Shown here in pieces: positions 8,013-17,489 of a DNA stretch of 44,720 nucleotides. The stretch is from JAWXBM01 sp964602895 (lineage in GTDB: Bacteria; Pseudomonadota; Gammaproteobacteria; Xanthomonadales; SZUA-36): NCBI GenBank assembly GCA_964602895.1, contig CAZRTG010000005.1:1-44720 (forward strand), given 5' to 3'. The notes beneath the pieces are model-generated. The model had not been told where the DNA came from, did not search any database, and saw only the letters and a program-made list of their open reading frames with translations. Both the position numbers and the translations under genes were made by a program. Position 1 is the stretch's first letter; every line of letters begins with the position of its first letter.

Positions 8013-9275
8013 GTGGCATTTTTTATTTCCAAAGAGCGCTTCAGGATTGTTCTCAATCGCTTGCGTGAACGTCTTTGGGTGAAGCCACTGGCAGTCTGTT
8101 TGTTATCCATTGTTTCGGTTTTCCTTGCCAAGCTTGCAGACGGAGCACCTTTTGCCGGGTTCGTACCGCAAATAGACTCGGACACCATTACAACACTTTT
8201 ATCCATCATGGCTTCCAGCATGCTGGTGATTGCTACCTTCTCGGTAGGCGCGATGGTGTCTGCATTCGCCTCGGCCAGCATAACGGCTACCCCACGCTCA
8301 TTCATGCTGGTGGTTGCTGATAACGAATCCCAGAACGCACTTTCGACTTTTGTTGGCGCCTTCATATTCAGCATCGTGGCATTAACGGCCGTTCTGAATG
8401 GCTACTTCAAACCCGCAGGCCTGTTCATACTTTTCTCACTCACCGTGCTGGTGTTCGCGGCCGTCATTTTTACGTTTTTGAAATGGGTTGACCGCATCGC
8501 CCGGCTGGGGCGTATGGGTTCAACCATCGACAAAGTGGAAAAGGCTACTGCTGATGCGTTGAGGCGAAGGCAAAACGCGCCCACTCTGGGCGGCGCGCCG
8601 GTGGGTTCGCCGGAAAAAGGACAGCCGGTGTTTGCAGCCCGAGTGGGCTATGTGCAGCACATCGATGTCGCGGCGCTGCAGTCATGGGCGAAAACATCAG
8701 AAGCGCGGGTGGTGGTTGCGGCGTTGCCTGGCACATTTATTACGCCCGATCGCGCACTCGCCCACATTGTATATGACGGTGAAGTCCCGCAAGAGATTGA
8801 GTTGGGGCCGCTGATTGCGTCATTCCAGATCGATGGTGACCGCCTGTTTGATGACGACCCCAGGTTTGGATTGGTGGTACTCTCGGAAATTGCCGGGCGC
8901 GCCCTGTCGCCTGCTGTAAATGATCCGGGAACGGCGATTGATATCGTTGGAACGCTGATACGCTTGTTTACACAATGGAGTGAGCCGCCGGAAAAAGTCG
9001 ACGACGAGCCAGAGTTCGACCTGGTTGGTGTGCCCGAAATTTCTGTTCGCGATATGTTCGACGATGCCTTCACTGCTATTGCACGTGATGGAGCCGGTAT
9101 GGTTGAGGTTGCTGTGTGGCTACAAAAGGCGCTGCATTCCCTGGCATCGATAGGTGACGAAAAAATGCAGGACGCTGCAAAATACCACTCAAAACTGGCT
9201 CTGGAACGTTCCCGAATGGCGCTGGCCTTGAAAGAAGATCTGGCAGCAGTTCAGAAAGCTTCGGGGTCAAGATGA
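8013..9275 (+). CDS. DUF2254 integral membrane protein
   Basis: This 420-residue protein matches DUF2254. It has about four hydrophobic helices in the first 160 residues (for example AVCLLSIVSVFLAKLADG and STFVGAFIFSIVALTAVLNG). Between them is the typical IDSDTITTLLSIMASSMLVIATFS segment. A long soluble C-terminal part contains the conserved DDPRFGLVVLSEIAGRALSP and AVNDPGTAIDIVGTL motifs. The start is a GTG at 8013 preceded by aaaggtaa. The family has no assigned reaction; its NDPGTA motif is the most conserved part. The gene converges with the TPR-methyltransferase gene across a 16-bp gap that holds a perfect palindrome. Confidence 0.9.
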   Translation: MAFFISKERFRIVLNRLRERLWVKPLAVCLLSIVSVFLAKLADGAPFAGFVPQIDSDTITTLLSIMASSMLVIATFSVGAMVSAFASASITATPRSFMLVVADNESQNALSTFVGAFIFSIVALTAVLNGYFKPAGLFILFSLTVLVFAAVIFTFLKWVDRIARLGRMGSTIDKVEKATADALRRRQNAPTLGGAPVGSPEKGQPVFAARVGYVQHIDVAALQSWAKTSEARVVVAALPGTFITPDRALAHIVYDGEVPQEIELGPLIASFQIDGDRLFDDDPRFGLVVLSEIAGRALSPAVNDPGTAIDIVGTLIRLFTQWSEPPEKVDDEPEFDLVGVPEISVRDMFDDAFTAIARDGAGMVEVAVWLQKALHSLASIGDEKMQDAAKYHSKLALERSRMALALKEDLAAVQKASGSR

Positions 9276-9278
9276 GTG

Positions 9279-9302
9279 AGCTCTGAATTATTCAGAGTTT
9301 CC
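9279..9302. repeat. Short palindrome between convergent genes, likely deletion remnant of the 150-bp hairpin element
   Basis: The palindrome ctctgaattattcagag (9281-9297) lies between the DUF2254 and TPR-methyltransferase stop codons and covers the stop of the latter. On the minus strand it reads ggaaactctga followed by ataattcagagct. These are the two outer ends of the 150-bp hairpin elements found at 26666, 40662 and 41781. It can act as a bidirectional terminator. That it is a remnant of the larger element is an inference from the shared end sequences. Confidence 0.55.
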
Positions 9303-10653
9303 CTGACTGTCTCCTCATTATAACGGCCGAAACCACCAGGCCAGGCACGGCTTTGCCCACCTCAATGCGAATGGATTCGTTACGGATACGGATCTGTGAG
9401 AAGCCGCATGCCTTCAATACGTTTTCAACATACTCAGCGCTGTGACTGTAACGGCCGGCAGGATGCAGGCTGTAATCCTTGCTGTTCTTTTGCGCAGGTG
9501 ATGCTTCCAGTGTGAACAACAATGTACCGTTATTGCCCAGCGCATGGGCTGAAGCACGCAGTACTTCTTCGAGAGCACCGGAATAGATCAGGGTGTCGGC
9601 ATATACCACCAGATCGAATACAGACCGGTGTTGTTGCAGGAAGCGGGTCAGTTCTGATTCAAGCAAGTCATCGTAGCATTCTTTGCTACGGGCCTTTTCC
9701 AGCATGGCGCTGGAAATATCAACACCGGTCAACGTGCTGGCCCAGGGCCTGAGTGCGGGTGCACACAGTCCGGTGCCACAGCCGCCGTCCAGAGTTCTTA
9801 ATGAGGCGGTCGGCGGCCCAAGCAGCTCCTGCAGCATGTGGCTCAGTTGCTGCGGCAGCGTATAGTCCAGACTGCCGAGATGTTGTTCAAAACTTTCGGC
9901 AAACTGGTCGAACATGTCACGCACAACGGTATCCGGTGCACGCTTGAGCTTCTCGTCGCCACGTATTGATTGCAACATGAATCGGGCCATGATGTTATCG
10001 GGCTCACATGCCAGCCATTGCTCGTAGGCATTGATTGATCTGCTGAATGACCGTTCGTCTTGCTGCGATCGGTGTTCCAGTTGAAAGGTCGATTGGCACA
10101 GGCCGTCGTGAGCCAGTGAGAAGTCGGGTTTGAGCTCGATAGCGTGTTGGTAGCAAACCACAGCCTGATTGAATTTCTGAGCCACCCTGAAAGCATTGCC
10201 CAGGTTGTACCAGCCAACCAGATGTTCCGGGTCCAGTTCCACCGCTTTGCGACCCACGCTGATGGCTTCATCAAACCGCTCCTGTCGACGCAGACAGACG
10301 CCGAGATTGCCAAGGGCTGATACGTTTTCAGGTTGGTGTGCAATCACCTTGCGGTAGCAGTCTTCTGCCTCGCTGAAGCGCCGTTGTTCCTGAAACACAT
10401 TGCCCAGGTTCATGATGGCATCAATATAATCCGGCTGCTGATGGATCGCCTGGCGCATCAGCCGGATGGCCGCCCCACCATCACCCTGTTGATGGTGGAT
10501 CACACCCAGATAGAGCAGGGCGCCAGGGTGCCCGGGCCGGGCTTTCAAAATGGAACGATAGAGTTTGCCGGCTTGCTGTTGTTTGCCCTGTTCGTGCAGG
10601 TCAAGCGCATGCCTGAATTTGGCGTCGAGTTTGACGGCGTGACGGTTAGACAT
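9292..10653 (-). CDS. TPR-repeat protein fused to SAM-dependent methyltransferase
   Basis: The 453-residue product has two parts. Residues about 10-190 are tetratricopeptide repeats, seen as recurring blocks such as ALLYLGVIHHQQGDGGAAI, AIMNLGNVFQEQRRFSEAE, ALGNLGVCLRRQERFDEAI and GWYNLGNAFRVAQKFNQAV. Residues about 260-445 are a class I methyltransferase with motif I LDGGCGTGLCAP (about 288-299), acidic motif LTGVDISSAMLEKA and a post-motif FDLVVYADTLIY. The TPR part probably binds the acceptor protein. The substrate is not known. It is a single-gene unit ending at the palindrome at 9279-9302. The 10654-11062 gap upstream shows no further gene. Confidence 0.9.
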   Translation of the reverse strand: MSNRHAVKLDAKFRHALDLHEQGKQQQAGKLYRSILKARPGHPGALLYLGVIHHQQGDGGAAIRLMRQAIHQQPDYIDAIMNLGNVFQEQRRFSEAEDCYRKVIAHQPENVSALGNLGVCLRRQERFDEAISVGRKAVELDPEHLVGWYNLGNAFRVAQKFNQAVVCYQHAIELKPDFSLAHDGLCQSTFQLEHRSQQDERSFSRSINAYEQWLACEPDNIMARFMLQSIRGDEKLKRAPDTVVRDMFDQFAESFEQHLGSLDYTLPQQLSHMLQELLGPPTASLRTLDGGCGTGLCAPALRPWASTLTGVDISSAMLEKARSKECYDDLLESELTRFLQQHRSVFDLVVYADTLIYSGALEEVLRASAHALGNNGTLLFTLEASPAQKNSKDYSLHPAGRYSHSAEYVENVLKACGFSQIRIRNESIRIEVGKAVPGLVVSAVIMRRQSGKL

Positions 10654-11062
10654 GATCAGGGTCCGGTTTTTGGACCCGCTTTCTGGGTCAGGTAAAATTG
10701 CAGCGTAGTTTCAAAGCCAGCATCAAAAATCAGCTTTGGTTCATTCGGGCAGCCGCATATCGGTGCAGCGGCGCCATCCTCTGCGGTGGCTATCGGAGCA
10801 TGAATCGACTGCATGAACCCATATTGCCGCGAGCATTTTGCACCAGTTCTTAGGCTCTGGCAATTTTACTCAACCTGAAAAAAAGTTGATCTGAGTCATA
10901 AAAGCAGCCTGACTTTTCACAAAAGAGGCGTATGCTAATTGGAAAGAATGCCGTTTCAAATGTTCGCCCCAAAATGTGTGTTGATTGCCTTCCTGTGTCG
11001 GTTTGGCCTCCAGCCTGACTGCTGCGAATGCTTTTAACTGGATAAGAAAAGGAGAGACCAGC

Positions 11063-13582
11063 ATGATATTGAGATCAAATAAAGTATTGAGGGCCTGCCT
11101 GGTTACACTAACAGCCATGCTGTTCAGTGTGGTTGCCGTTGGGGCAATCGAAACCACCGGACCAGAGGGCGCGCCTGGTGCCACAACCACCATCAGTGGC
11201 AAACAATTGCCGGCACCCGACCCGGCGTTTGGCGGTGAGATCAAAAACGAAGCACTGCAGTCCAAAGCCTGGTGGGCACCACGCATTGTACCGCCGGCAG
11301 AAGCACCGAATATTCTGCTCATCATTACCGACGATTCGGGTTTCGGTGTACCCAGTACCTTTGGTGGTGTGATCCCGATGCCTTCCATGGATCGTATTGC
11401 CAATGATGGCTTGCGCTATAACAATATTCACTCAACGGCGCTGTGTTCACCGACCCGTGCGGCACTGATCACCGGGCGCAATCACCACTCGGCCGGTTTT
11501 GGCGTGATTTCCGAGCAGGCTACCGGCTTTCCCGGGTACAACAGCATTATCGAAGACGACAAGGCCACCATAGGCCGGATATTGCTGGAAAATGGCTACG
11601 CCACCTCATGGTTTGGCAAGGATCACAACACACCGGCCTTTGCTGCCAGCCAAATCGGACCTTTCGATCAATGGCCTATCGGCATGGGTTTTGAGTATTT
11701 CTATGGCTTTGTGGGCGGTGACGCCAACCAGTGGCAACCCAACCTGTTCCGCAATACAACGCAAATCTATCCGTTTGAAGGTGACAAGGATTGGAACCTT
11801 ATTACCGGTATGGCTGATGACGCAATCGATTACCTGAACCGTATAAACCAGATCGACCCCAGTAAGAAATTCTTTGTCAAGTATGCCCCGGGAGCAAACC
11901 ATGCTCCACATCACCCCACCAAAGAGTGGGTTGAGAAAATTCAGGCCATGCATTTGTTCGACGATGGTTACGAGAAGGTCCGTGAGCGTATTTTTGAAAA
12001 CCAGAAGAAACTCGGTGTCATTCCCGCTGATACCCAAATGGAGCCATGGCCCAAAGACCTGTTGACACCGTGGGATGAGCTTTCTGCTGATGCGAAAAAG
12101 CTATTTATCCGGCAGGCTGAAATTTTTGCAGCTTACGTAACTTATAGTGACTACGAAATCGGCCGCGTTATCCAGGCCGTTGAAGACATGGGCAAGCTGG
12201 ACAATACCCTGGTCATTTATATCAATGGCGATAACGGTACCAGCGCCGAGGGTGGCCCGCTGGGTACACCGAATGAAGTCGCTTTCTTCAATGGCATCAA
12301 CCAGATGCCTATCGAAACCCAGATGAAGTGGTATGACGTGTGGGGCACTGAGGAAACCTATAATCACATGTCGGCTGGCTGGTCCTGGGCTTTTGATACA
12401 CCGTTTTCCTGGTTCAAGCAAAATGCCTCCAAGCTGGGCGGTATCCGCCAGAACATGGCCATCTCCTGGCCTGCAAAAATTACCGATAAAGGCGGGTTGC
12501 GCGAGCAGTTCATGCACGTGATCGACGTGGTGCCCACCCTGCTTGAGGTCAGTGGTATTGCTGCGCCCGAGGAAGTGGATGGCATCAAACAGGCGCCGAT
12601 CGAAGGCACCAGTTTTGCCTACACGTTTGATAAAGCAAACGCCAAAGCACCATCAAAACATACCACTCAGTATTTTGAAATGATGGGGCAGTGGGCTCTG
12701 TATCACGAAGGCTGGTTGTTGAGCACCAAGGTCAATCGTGCGCCCTGGGAAGCGTTTGGCAAGGCGAATCCTGATCCACTCAATAATCAGGTGTTGGAGC
12801 TTTATGACCTGAACACGGATTTCAGCCAGTCAAAGAACATCGCGGATGCGCATCCGGATAAAGTTAAAGAAATGAAAAAAATGTTCATCGAGGAGGCCAA
12901 CAAGTATCAGGTCTTCCCCCTGGATGCATCGGTAGCTGCCAAGCTGGCTCAGCCGCGCCCGAACATTACCGCCGGTCGTAGTGAATTCGTTTACACCGTG
13001 CCCATGACGGGCCTGCCACAAGGAGATTCTCCGTCAATACTGAACAGTTCCTACACTATTACGGCGGATATCGACGTACCCGCAGGCGGCGCGGAAGGCA
13101 TGATACTGACATCGGGTGGCCGATTCGCCGGCTACGGTTTCTATTTGCTCGACAGCAAGCCGGTATTTTTGTGGAATATGATTGATCTGGAACGCATCAA
13201 GTGGGCCGGTCCCGATGCACTTTCAGCTGGCAAACACACGCTTGAATTCGACTTCAAATATGACGGGCTGGGTGCGGGAACCCTGGCGTTCAACGACATG
13301 AGTGGTCTCGGTCGCTCGGGCACCGGTACACTGAAGGTAGACGGCAAGGTGGTGCAAACCCAGGTGATGAAGAATACCCTACCCATGATACTGCAATGGG
13401 ATGAAGCTTTTGATATTGGCTCTGATACTTTGACGGGCGTTAACGATGCGGACTACCTGCCGCCGTTTCCTTTAACCGCCAAGCTCGACAAGCTGACGAT
13501 CAAGATTGACCGTCCGCAATTGTCGCCGGCCGATATCCAGAAGCTGCAGGCAGCCCAAACCAACAACTCCTCCAGCGAGTAG
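11063..13582 (+). CDS. Secreted arylsulfatase (sulfatase family, Cys-type)
   Basis: The protein has 839 residues and cleaves sulfate esters in the periplasm or outside the cell. It has a signal peptide (ACLVTLTAMLFSVVAVGA), the metal-binding opening PNILLIITDDSGFG (DD at 90-91) and the sulfatase signature CSPTRAALITGR. In that signature C128 would be turned into formylglycine. It also has GKDHNTPAF and NGDNGTSAEGG blocks and a C-terminal region from about 660 that looks beta-rich. The start at 11063 is set by a good aaaggag 9 nt upstream and by the signal peptide; an upstream in-frame ATG at 10985 lacks both. The length resembles the large bacterial arylsulfatases of about 780 residues. No formylglycine-generating enzyme is encoded in the window. 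Confidence 0.95.
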   Translation: MILRSNKVLRACLVTLTAMLFSVVAVGAIETTGPEGAPGATTTISGKQLPAPDPAFGGEIKNEALQSKAWWAPRIVPPAEAPNILLIITDDSGFGVPSTFGGVIPMPSMDRIANDGLRYNNIHSTALCSPTRAALITGRNHHSAGFGVISEQATGFPGYNSIIEDDKATIGRILLENGYATSWFGKDHNTPAFAASQIGPFDQWPIGMGFEYFYGFVGGDANQWQPNLFRNTTQIYPFEGDKDWNLITGMADDAIDYLNRINQIDPSKKFFVKYAPGANHAPHHPTKEWVEKIQAMHLFDDGYEKVRERIFENQKKLGVIPADTQMEPWPKDLLTPWDELSADAKKLFIRQAEIFAAYVTYSDYEIGRVIQAVEDMGKLDNTLVIYINGDNGTSAEGGPLGTPNEVAFFNGINQMPIETQMKWYDVWGTEETYNHMSAGWSWAFDTPFSWFKQNASKLGGIRQNMAISWPAKITDKGGLREQFMHVIDVVPTLLEVSGIAAPEEVDGIKQAPIEGTSFAYTFDKANAKAPSKHTTQYFEMMGQWALYHEGWLLSTKVNRAPWEAFGKANPDPLNNQVLELYDLNTDFSQSKNIADAHPDKVKEMKKMFIEEANKYQVFPLDASVAAKLAQPRPNITAGRSEFVYTVPMTGLPQGDSPSILNSSYTITADIDVPAGGAEGMILTSGGRFAGYGFYLLDSKPVFLWNMIDLERIKWAGPDALSAGKHTLEFDFKYDGLGAGTLAFNDMSGLGRSGTGTLKVDGKVVQTQVMKNTLPMILQWDEAFDIGSDTLTGVNDADYLPPFPLTAKLDKLTIKIDRPQLSPADIQKLQAAQTNNSSSE

Positions 13583-13618
13583 TAAAATCCATCCGGGAAT
13601 CACCCGGGCATTATCAAC

Positions 13619-13644
13619 GGGGCCAGAGTATTTTCTCTGGCCCC
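13619..13644 (+). terminator. Rho-independent-like terminator after the arylsulfatase gene
   Basis: A perfect 10-bp stem (ggggccagag at 13619-13628 with ctctggcccc at 13635-13644) encloses the 6-nt loop tattttt-like tatttt. Only two T residues follow, so termination may be partial. It lies 37 nt after the arylsulfatase stop and before the amidohydrolase start. Confidence 0.7.
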
Positions 13645-13713
13645 TTATGCCGTTGGTTGTCACACCATGACGCGGACATTACACTTCAGATAACCTCACA
13701 TACAGGTATTCCA

Positions 13714-15012
13714 ATGAACAAGTTGCTTATCGTTGTGGCGTTTGCCGCCATCTTCTGCATGTCTTTCAACAACGTGGATGCGTCTCAAGCCAACGCGGCC
13801 GAAGCGACGGTCTATGTCAAGGCAGGCCATTTGCTCAATCCGGTCACCGGCAAAATGACCCCCGATGCGGTTGTCACGATTACCGGCGAGCGCATTGTGG
13901 CGGTAGGCGATGGCAATACTGCCATTCCAGCGGATGCTGAGGTGATCGATTTGTCCGATTCCTATGTGCTACCGGGTTTGACGGACATGCACACTCATGT
14001 AGTGGGCCATCTGGATAATTATTTCTTTGCCGGCTACTTTCAATCGCCACATCGGGCCGTGATCGGTGGCGTGGTGAATGCAAACAAAACCCTGCAGGCC
14101 GGGTTTACCACCATTCGGAATGTAGGCGCCGCTGATTTCCAGGATATCGCCCTGCGCAACTCGATCGATGCCGGTGAAATTCCTGGCCCCCGTATGGCGG
14201 TATCCGGCCCGGCCTTGGGCATAACCGGTGGCCATTGTGACAACAATTCGTTGAATCATGAGTTTGAAGAGCGGGGCGACGGTATTGCCAATGGGCCCTG
14301 GGAAGTGCGTACCCAGGTGCGTACCAATGTGAAATACGGTGCCGATGTCATCAAGTTCTGCGCCACAGGCGGGGTTTTCTCGAAAGGCACCATACCCGGA
14401 CAAACCCAGTATACTTTTGAAGAAATGCAGAACCTGGTGGAAGAAGCCCATACCCATGGACGCAAGGTTGCAGCCCATGCCCATGGCACCGATGGCATCA
14501 AGAAAGCCATCAACGCGGGTGTGGATTCAGTCGAACACGCCAGCTATCTGGACGATGAGGCCATTGCCCTGGCCAAAAAGAACGGTACCTACCTGGCCAT
14601 GGATATCTACAACACCGAATACACATTGGCTGAAGGCGAGGCCAATGGTGTGCCGGAAGAAAATATCGCCAAAGACCGGGCCGTAGGCATTGCCCAACGT
14701 GAAAGTTTCAGCAAAGCCGTAAAAGCGGGGGTGAAAATGGTTTATGCCACCGATTCCGGAGTCTATCCGCACGGCGACAATGGCAAGCAGTTTTCCCGCA
14801 TGGTGGAATTTGGCATGACGCCCTTGCAAGCGCTTCAGTCTGCAACCATTCATTCTGCCGATCTGCTGGGCTGGCAAGACCGGGTGGGGCAGATACAGCC
14901 GGGCTTTTACGCCGACCTGATCGCAGTCAAAACAGATCCGTTGCAGGACATCAGTGTGCTGGAGAATGTTGATTTCGTCATGAAGGGCGGCGTGGTGTAC
15001 AAGGGCGAATAG
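13714..15012 (+). CDS. Secreted amidohydrolase (metal-dependent, imidazolonepropionase/prolidase-like)
   Basis: This 432-residue protein of the amidohydrolase superfamily hydrolyses amide or related bonds with one or two metal ions. A signal peptide (KLLIVVAFAAIFCMSFNN) precedes the catalytic barrel. Metal ligands appear as DMHTHV (H93, H95), K214 in GADVIKFCATGG (a candidate carboxylated lysine), H255/H257 in KVAAHAHG, H275 in SVEHA and D347 in YATDSG. The ATG at 13714 gives the signal peptide; an in-frame ATG at 13657 would add 19 residues before it. Relatives include secreted Xaa-Pro dipeptidase-like enzymes, so the substrate could be a peptide, but this is not settled by sequence. Confidence 0.9.
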   Translation: MNKLLIVVAFAAIFCMSFNNVDASQANAAEATVYVKAGHLLNPVTGKMTPDAVVTITGERIVAVGDGNTAIPADAEVIDLSDSYVLPGLTDMHTHVVGHLDNYFFAGYFQSPHRAVIGGVVNANKTLQAGFTTIRNVGAADFQDIALRNSIDAGEIPGPRMAVSGPALGITGGHCDNNSLNHEFEERGDGIANGPWEVRTQVRTNVKYGADVIKFCATGGVFSKGTIPGQTQYTFEEMQNLVEEAHTHGRKVAAHAHGTDGIKKAINAGVDSVEHASYLDDEAIALAKKNGTYLAMDIYNTEYTLAEGEANGVPEENIAKDRAVGIAQRESFSKAVKAGVKMVYATDSGVYPHGDNGKQFSRMVEFGMTPLQALQSATIHSADLLGWQDRVGQIQPGFYADLIAVKTDPLQDISVLENVDFVMKGGVVYKGE

Positions 15013-15055
15013 CCCTTGGCCACCAACAGCCTGGAATATTCCTGTTTAAAACGGC

Positions 15056-15274
15056 TTAGCGGGTTTTGCAAGCCGCCTCAAATCCAAACAGCTTGTGCAA
15101 GACCCAGGCGGCAGGACACACGCCGGTGAATGCTTGCTGAAACAGATTGGCACCAATAAAAACCGTCAGCCAGACAAACCCCGGGTGCACAAAATAGGTC
15201 AACAGAACTGAAAGCAGCACCATGAAGCCTGCAAAAGCCTCAACGGCATGTTCAAGCGACATCTGTCTTTTCAT
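15056..15274 (-). CDS. Small inner-membrane protein, DUF2892 (YgaP-like)
   Basis: The 72-residue protein has two hydrophobic helices (FAGFMVLLSVLLTYFVHPGF and WLTVFIGANLFQQAFTG) followed by CPAAWVLHKLFG. This matches the DUF2892 membrane unit also found at the C-terminus of YgaP-type rhodaneses. The conserved NLFQQAFTGVCPA block supports the call. It stands alone and converges with the amidohydrolase gene. No function can be given beyond membrane location. Confidence 0.85.
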   Translation of the reverse strand: MKRQMSLEHAVEAFAGFMVLLSVLLTYFVHPGFVWLTVFIGANLFQQAFTGVCPAAWVLHKLFGFEAACKTR

Positions 15275-15410
15275 CTTGGTATCCTCTGTAATAAATTGTT
15301 GGTAACCCGTCTGATTTCAAAGTGTAGTCAATCCTGGGTATTCAGACGCTGTCTTAAATCAGCTATTCCTGCGATACGGGTGCTCTTGCCAATCCCATCA
15401 GGAGAAAACA

Positions 15411-15764
15411 ATGACCATCAACACCAGAATCAATTACATCGAATTGCCAGCACATGATCTGGATGCCGTTGAAAGCTTTTACAATAAAGCGTTTGGCTGG
15501 CAGTTCGTGGATTATGGACCGGAATACCGTGCCTTCAATGACGGGCAAATGAATGGCGGGTTTTATCGGTCTGATGCATCATCAACCACCCGTAACGGCG
15601 CAGCACTGGTGATACTTTATGCTGACGATCTGGAGCAGATCCGAGAGATTGTTGTGAAAAACGGCGGTGTGATGGTGAAGGAAATATTTTCCTTCCCGGG
15701 AGGTCGGCGCTTCCATTTTGCAGATCCGAATGGAAACGAATTGGCCGTTTGGTCTGAAACGTGA
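15411..15764 (+). CDS. VOC (glyoxalase/bleomycin-resistance fold) family protein
   Basis: The 117-residue product has the vicinal-oxygen-chelate fold. It opens with RINYIELPAHDLDAVESFYN, continues with KAFGWQFVDYGPEYRAF, and ends with FHFADPNGNELAVWSET, where the FADPNGNELA motif carries the C-terminal metal-site glutamate. A clear ggaga lies 8 nt before the ATG at 15411. The subfamily resembles small single-domain proteins of unknown substrate rather than true glyoxalase I. It is a single-gene unit. Confidence 0.93.
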   Translation: MTINTRINYIELPAHDLDAVESFYNKAFGWQFVDYGPEYRAFNDGQMNGGFYRSDASSTTRNGAALVILYADDLEQIREIVVKNGGVMVKEIFSFPGGRRFHFADPNGNELAVWSET

Positions 15765-15903
15765 GTAAAGCGAAAGCTCAGGCTTGTATTGGGTCATCGG
15801 TGGTGCGCAACATGTACTCAGCGATTGATACATTGACTTGCCTGGAAGTGCAGTCAGCTATGATGATACCGGCATCGTCAGGAGTTATCCTCAGGGTTCT
15901 GAA

Positions 15904-16899
15904 ATGAAGCAAAAGCAGAAAATGAAAATCAGCTGGCAAGCCCGTTTATTCAATTGGTTTTTGCGAATCAAGGTGCGCAAGCCACCCGGCCGCAAAGACG
16001 TGCACGATTTCAGGCGATTCGTAACGCGCACGGATCAGCGTTTTCAGCGCATACCCGAGGGAGTGGAATGGCAAGAAAGCAACCTGGGTGCCATTCCCGC
16101 GCGTTATGTCAAACCCCGTAGCGGTGAAATGAAAGGCACCATTTTTCTGCTGCATGGCGGTGCATGGTGCCTGGAAACGCCAAACGCCCACACCACACTG
16201 GCTGCCCGCTTGGCGCTGGGGTTGGGCATGGATGCATGGATACCATCCTATCGGCTGGCTCCGGAACATCCTTTTCCGGCGGGTCTGGATGATTGTTTGA
16301 CCGCCTGGGATGCGCTGCTTGAAACCGGAGTAAAGCCGGCTGATGTGGTGTTGTCGGGTGACTCGGCCGGCGGAGCGCTCAGTCTTGGACTGTTGGGTTT
16401 GTTACGTGATGCGGGAAGGGCCATGCCTCGTTGTGCACTGCTGATTTCACCGGCAACCGATTTGGCCAGTATGGGCCGGTCGATAATCGACAATGAGGCG
16501 TCCGACAGTATGTTTCGCCTGTCCACCGTCATGCTGTTTCGTCATTGGTACCTGGGTGAGACCAACCCGACCAACCCTCAGGCCAGTCCTTTTTGGGGTG
16601 ACTTCAGTGGTTTTCCCCCTTTGCTGTTTCAGGTCAGTGGTGCCGAGGTGCTGCTGGATAACAGTGTGCTGGCGGAAGCCAAGGCGCGCCGGCAGGGCGT
16701 GACTACAAAGATCAGTATCTGGCCCGGTATGCCGCATGATTTTACCCTGTTTGACTTCTTGCCCGAGGCGCGTAAGGCATTGATTGAGTTGGTGGATTTT
16801 GTCAAAGCCCATCAAAATGACAATCCGGGAGTCATTCGGAAGTCAGATAAAGAGTCAGGAATGCCGTCCAGGGCTGATAAACTGGAAATCGAGGCGTAG
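15904..16899 (+). CDS. Alpha/beta hydrolase, hormone-sensitive-lipase-like esterase
   Basis: The 331-residue protein belongs to the HSL (family IV) carboxylesterases. It shows the oxyanion-hole motif HGGAW (84-88), the nucleophile elbow GDSAGG (S154), a catalytic aspartate at D252 in AEVLLDNS and a histidine at H278 in GMPHDF. The substrate-pocket motif YRLAPEHPFPAGLDD is also typical. I prefer the ATG at 15904 to the TTG at 15838 because the family N-terminus is short. No signal peptide is seen, so it is likely cytoplasmic. The likely substrates are short-chain esters; the natural one is unknown. Confidence 0.92.
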   Translation: MKQKQKMKISWQARLFNWFLRIKVRKPPGRKDVHDFRRFVTRTDQRFQRIPEGVEWQESNLGAIPARYVKPRSGEMKGTIFLLHGGAWCLETPNAHTTLAARLALGLGMDAWIPSYRLAPEHPFPAGLDDCLTAWDALLETGVKPADVVLSGDSAGGALSLGLLGLLRDAGRAMPRCALLISPATDLASMGRSIIDNEASDSMFRLSTVMLFRHWYLGETNPTNPQASPFWGDFSGFPPLLFQVSGAEVLLDNSVLAEAKARRQGVTTKISIWPGMPHDFTLFDFLPEARKALIELVDFVKAHQNDNPGVIRKSDKESGMPSRADKLEIEA

Positions 16900-16961
16900 G
16901 CCGCATCCTGCCGCACAGGCAACGGCCGAAGCACTGGTGCAATGAAATGAATGAGGAAGAT

Positions 16962-17405
16962 ATGAAGAGATCAATACGTGTATCCCTGCTGGCTGTGATG
17001 GCTGCTACAGGATTTTCAACAAACGCCTCTGCCCAGGCTCCTGTCCCCGGCTGTGCTGATATTGTGTGGAGTCAGGCTTTGCTCGAAACAACGCCCACCA
17101 TTGCCGATCATTGCCTTGAAGTGGTTCAGCGCGGTAGTGAATGGTATGCCGTGGTTCAATCAAAAGTCGTTCGGCATGGTGCAAACTCCACCGTGGTTCG
17201 TTATCGCCAACCCGATGGCAGTTGGAGTGCTGCTGAACGCGCCTACCCGCCACGTGGCTTTACAGCTGAAATAGGTGGACAGGAAGTGTTGATTTCACAA
17301 ACTGCACCGGGTCAGGAACTGAATGTTTACGCCAGCAGTCAGGGCGGTGAGAACTTCACCATTCCCATGTTGGAGGCTGAAACGCCAGCGGCAACACCTG
17401 AGTAA
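16962..17405 (+). CDS. Hypothetical secreted protein
   Basis: I do not recognise a family. The 147-residue product has a signal peptide (SLLAVMAATGFSTNASAQ) followed by a mature part with two cysteines (GCADIVW and DHCLEVV) that could form a disulfide. Its mature part is rich in beta-type sequence (EWYAVVQSKVVRHGANSTVV). The start at 16962 is chosen because aggaag lies 5 nt upstream; an ATG at 16947 is in frame. It follows the esterase by 62 nt on the same strand. A periplasmic location is likely. Confidence 0.75.
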   Translation: MKRSIRVSLLAVMAATGFSTNASAQAPVPGCADIVWSQALLETTPTIADHCLEVVQRGSEWYAVVQSKVVRHGANSTVVRYRQPDGSWSAAERAYPPRGFTAEIGGQEVLISQTAPGQELNVYASSQGGENFTIPMLEAETPAATPE

Positions 17406-17489
17406 AAGATTCTGAGTAAAAGTTTCTGCGTAAAAGCTTCGCAGGTTTTCGGGATACGCCAGGCAGAACGTCAATACTGCACTGCCTTT

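Noticed and set aside
7942..8013. Small frame VKTALKEGWYDVVLHPG after the DUF2442 gene
   Set aside because: Only 23 codons before a stop, with no start signal other than a GTG; likely chance.
10861..11062. Promoter of the arylsulfatase gene
   Set aside because: Candidate hexamers such as tatgct near 10931 lack a matching -35 at proper spacing.
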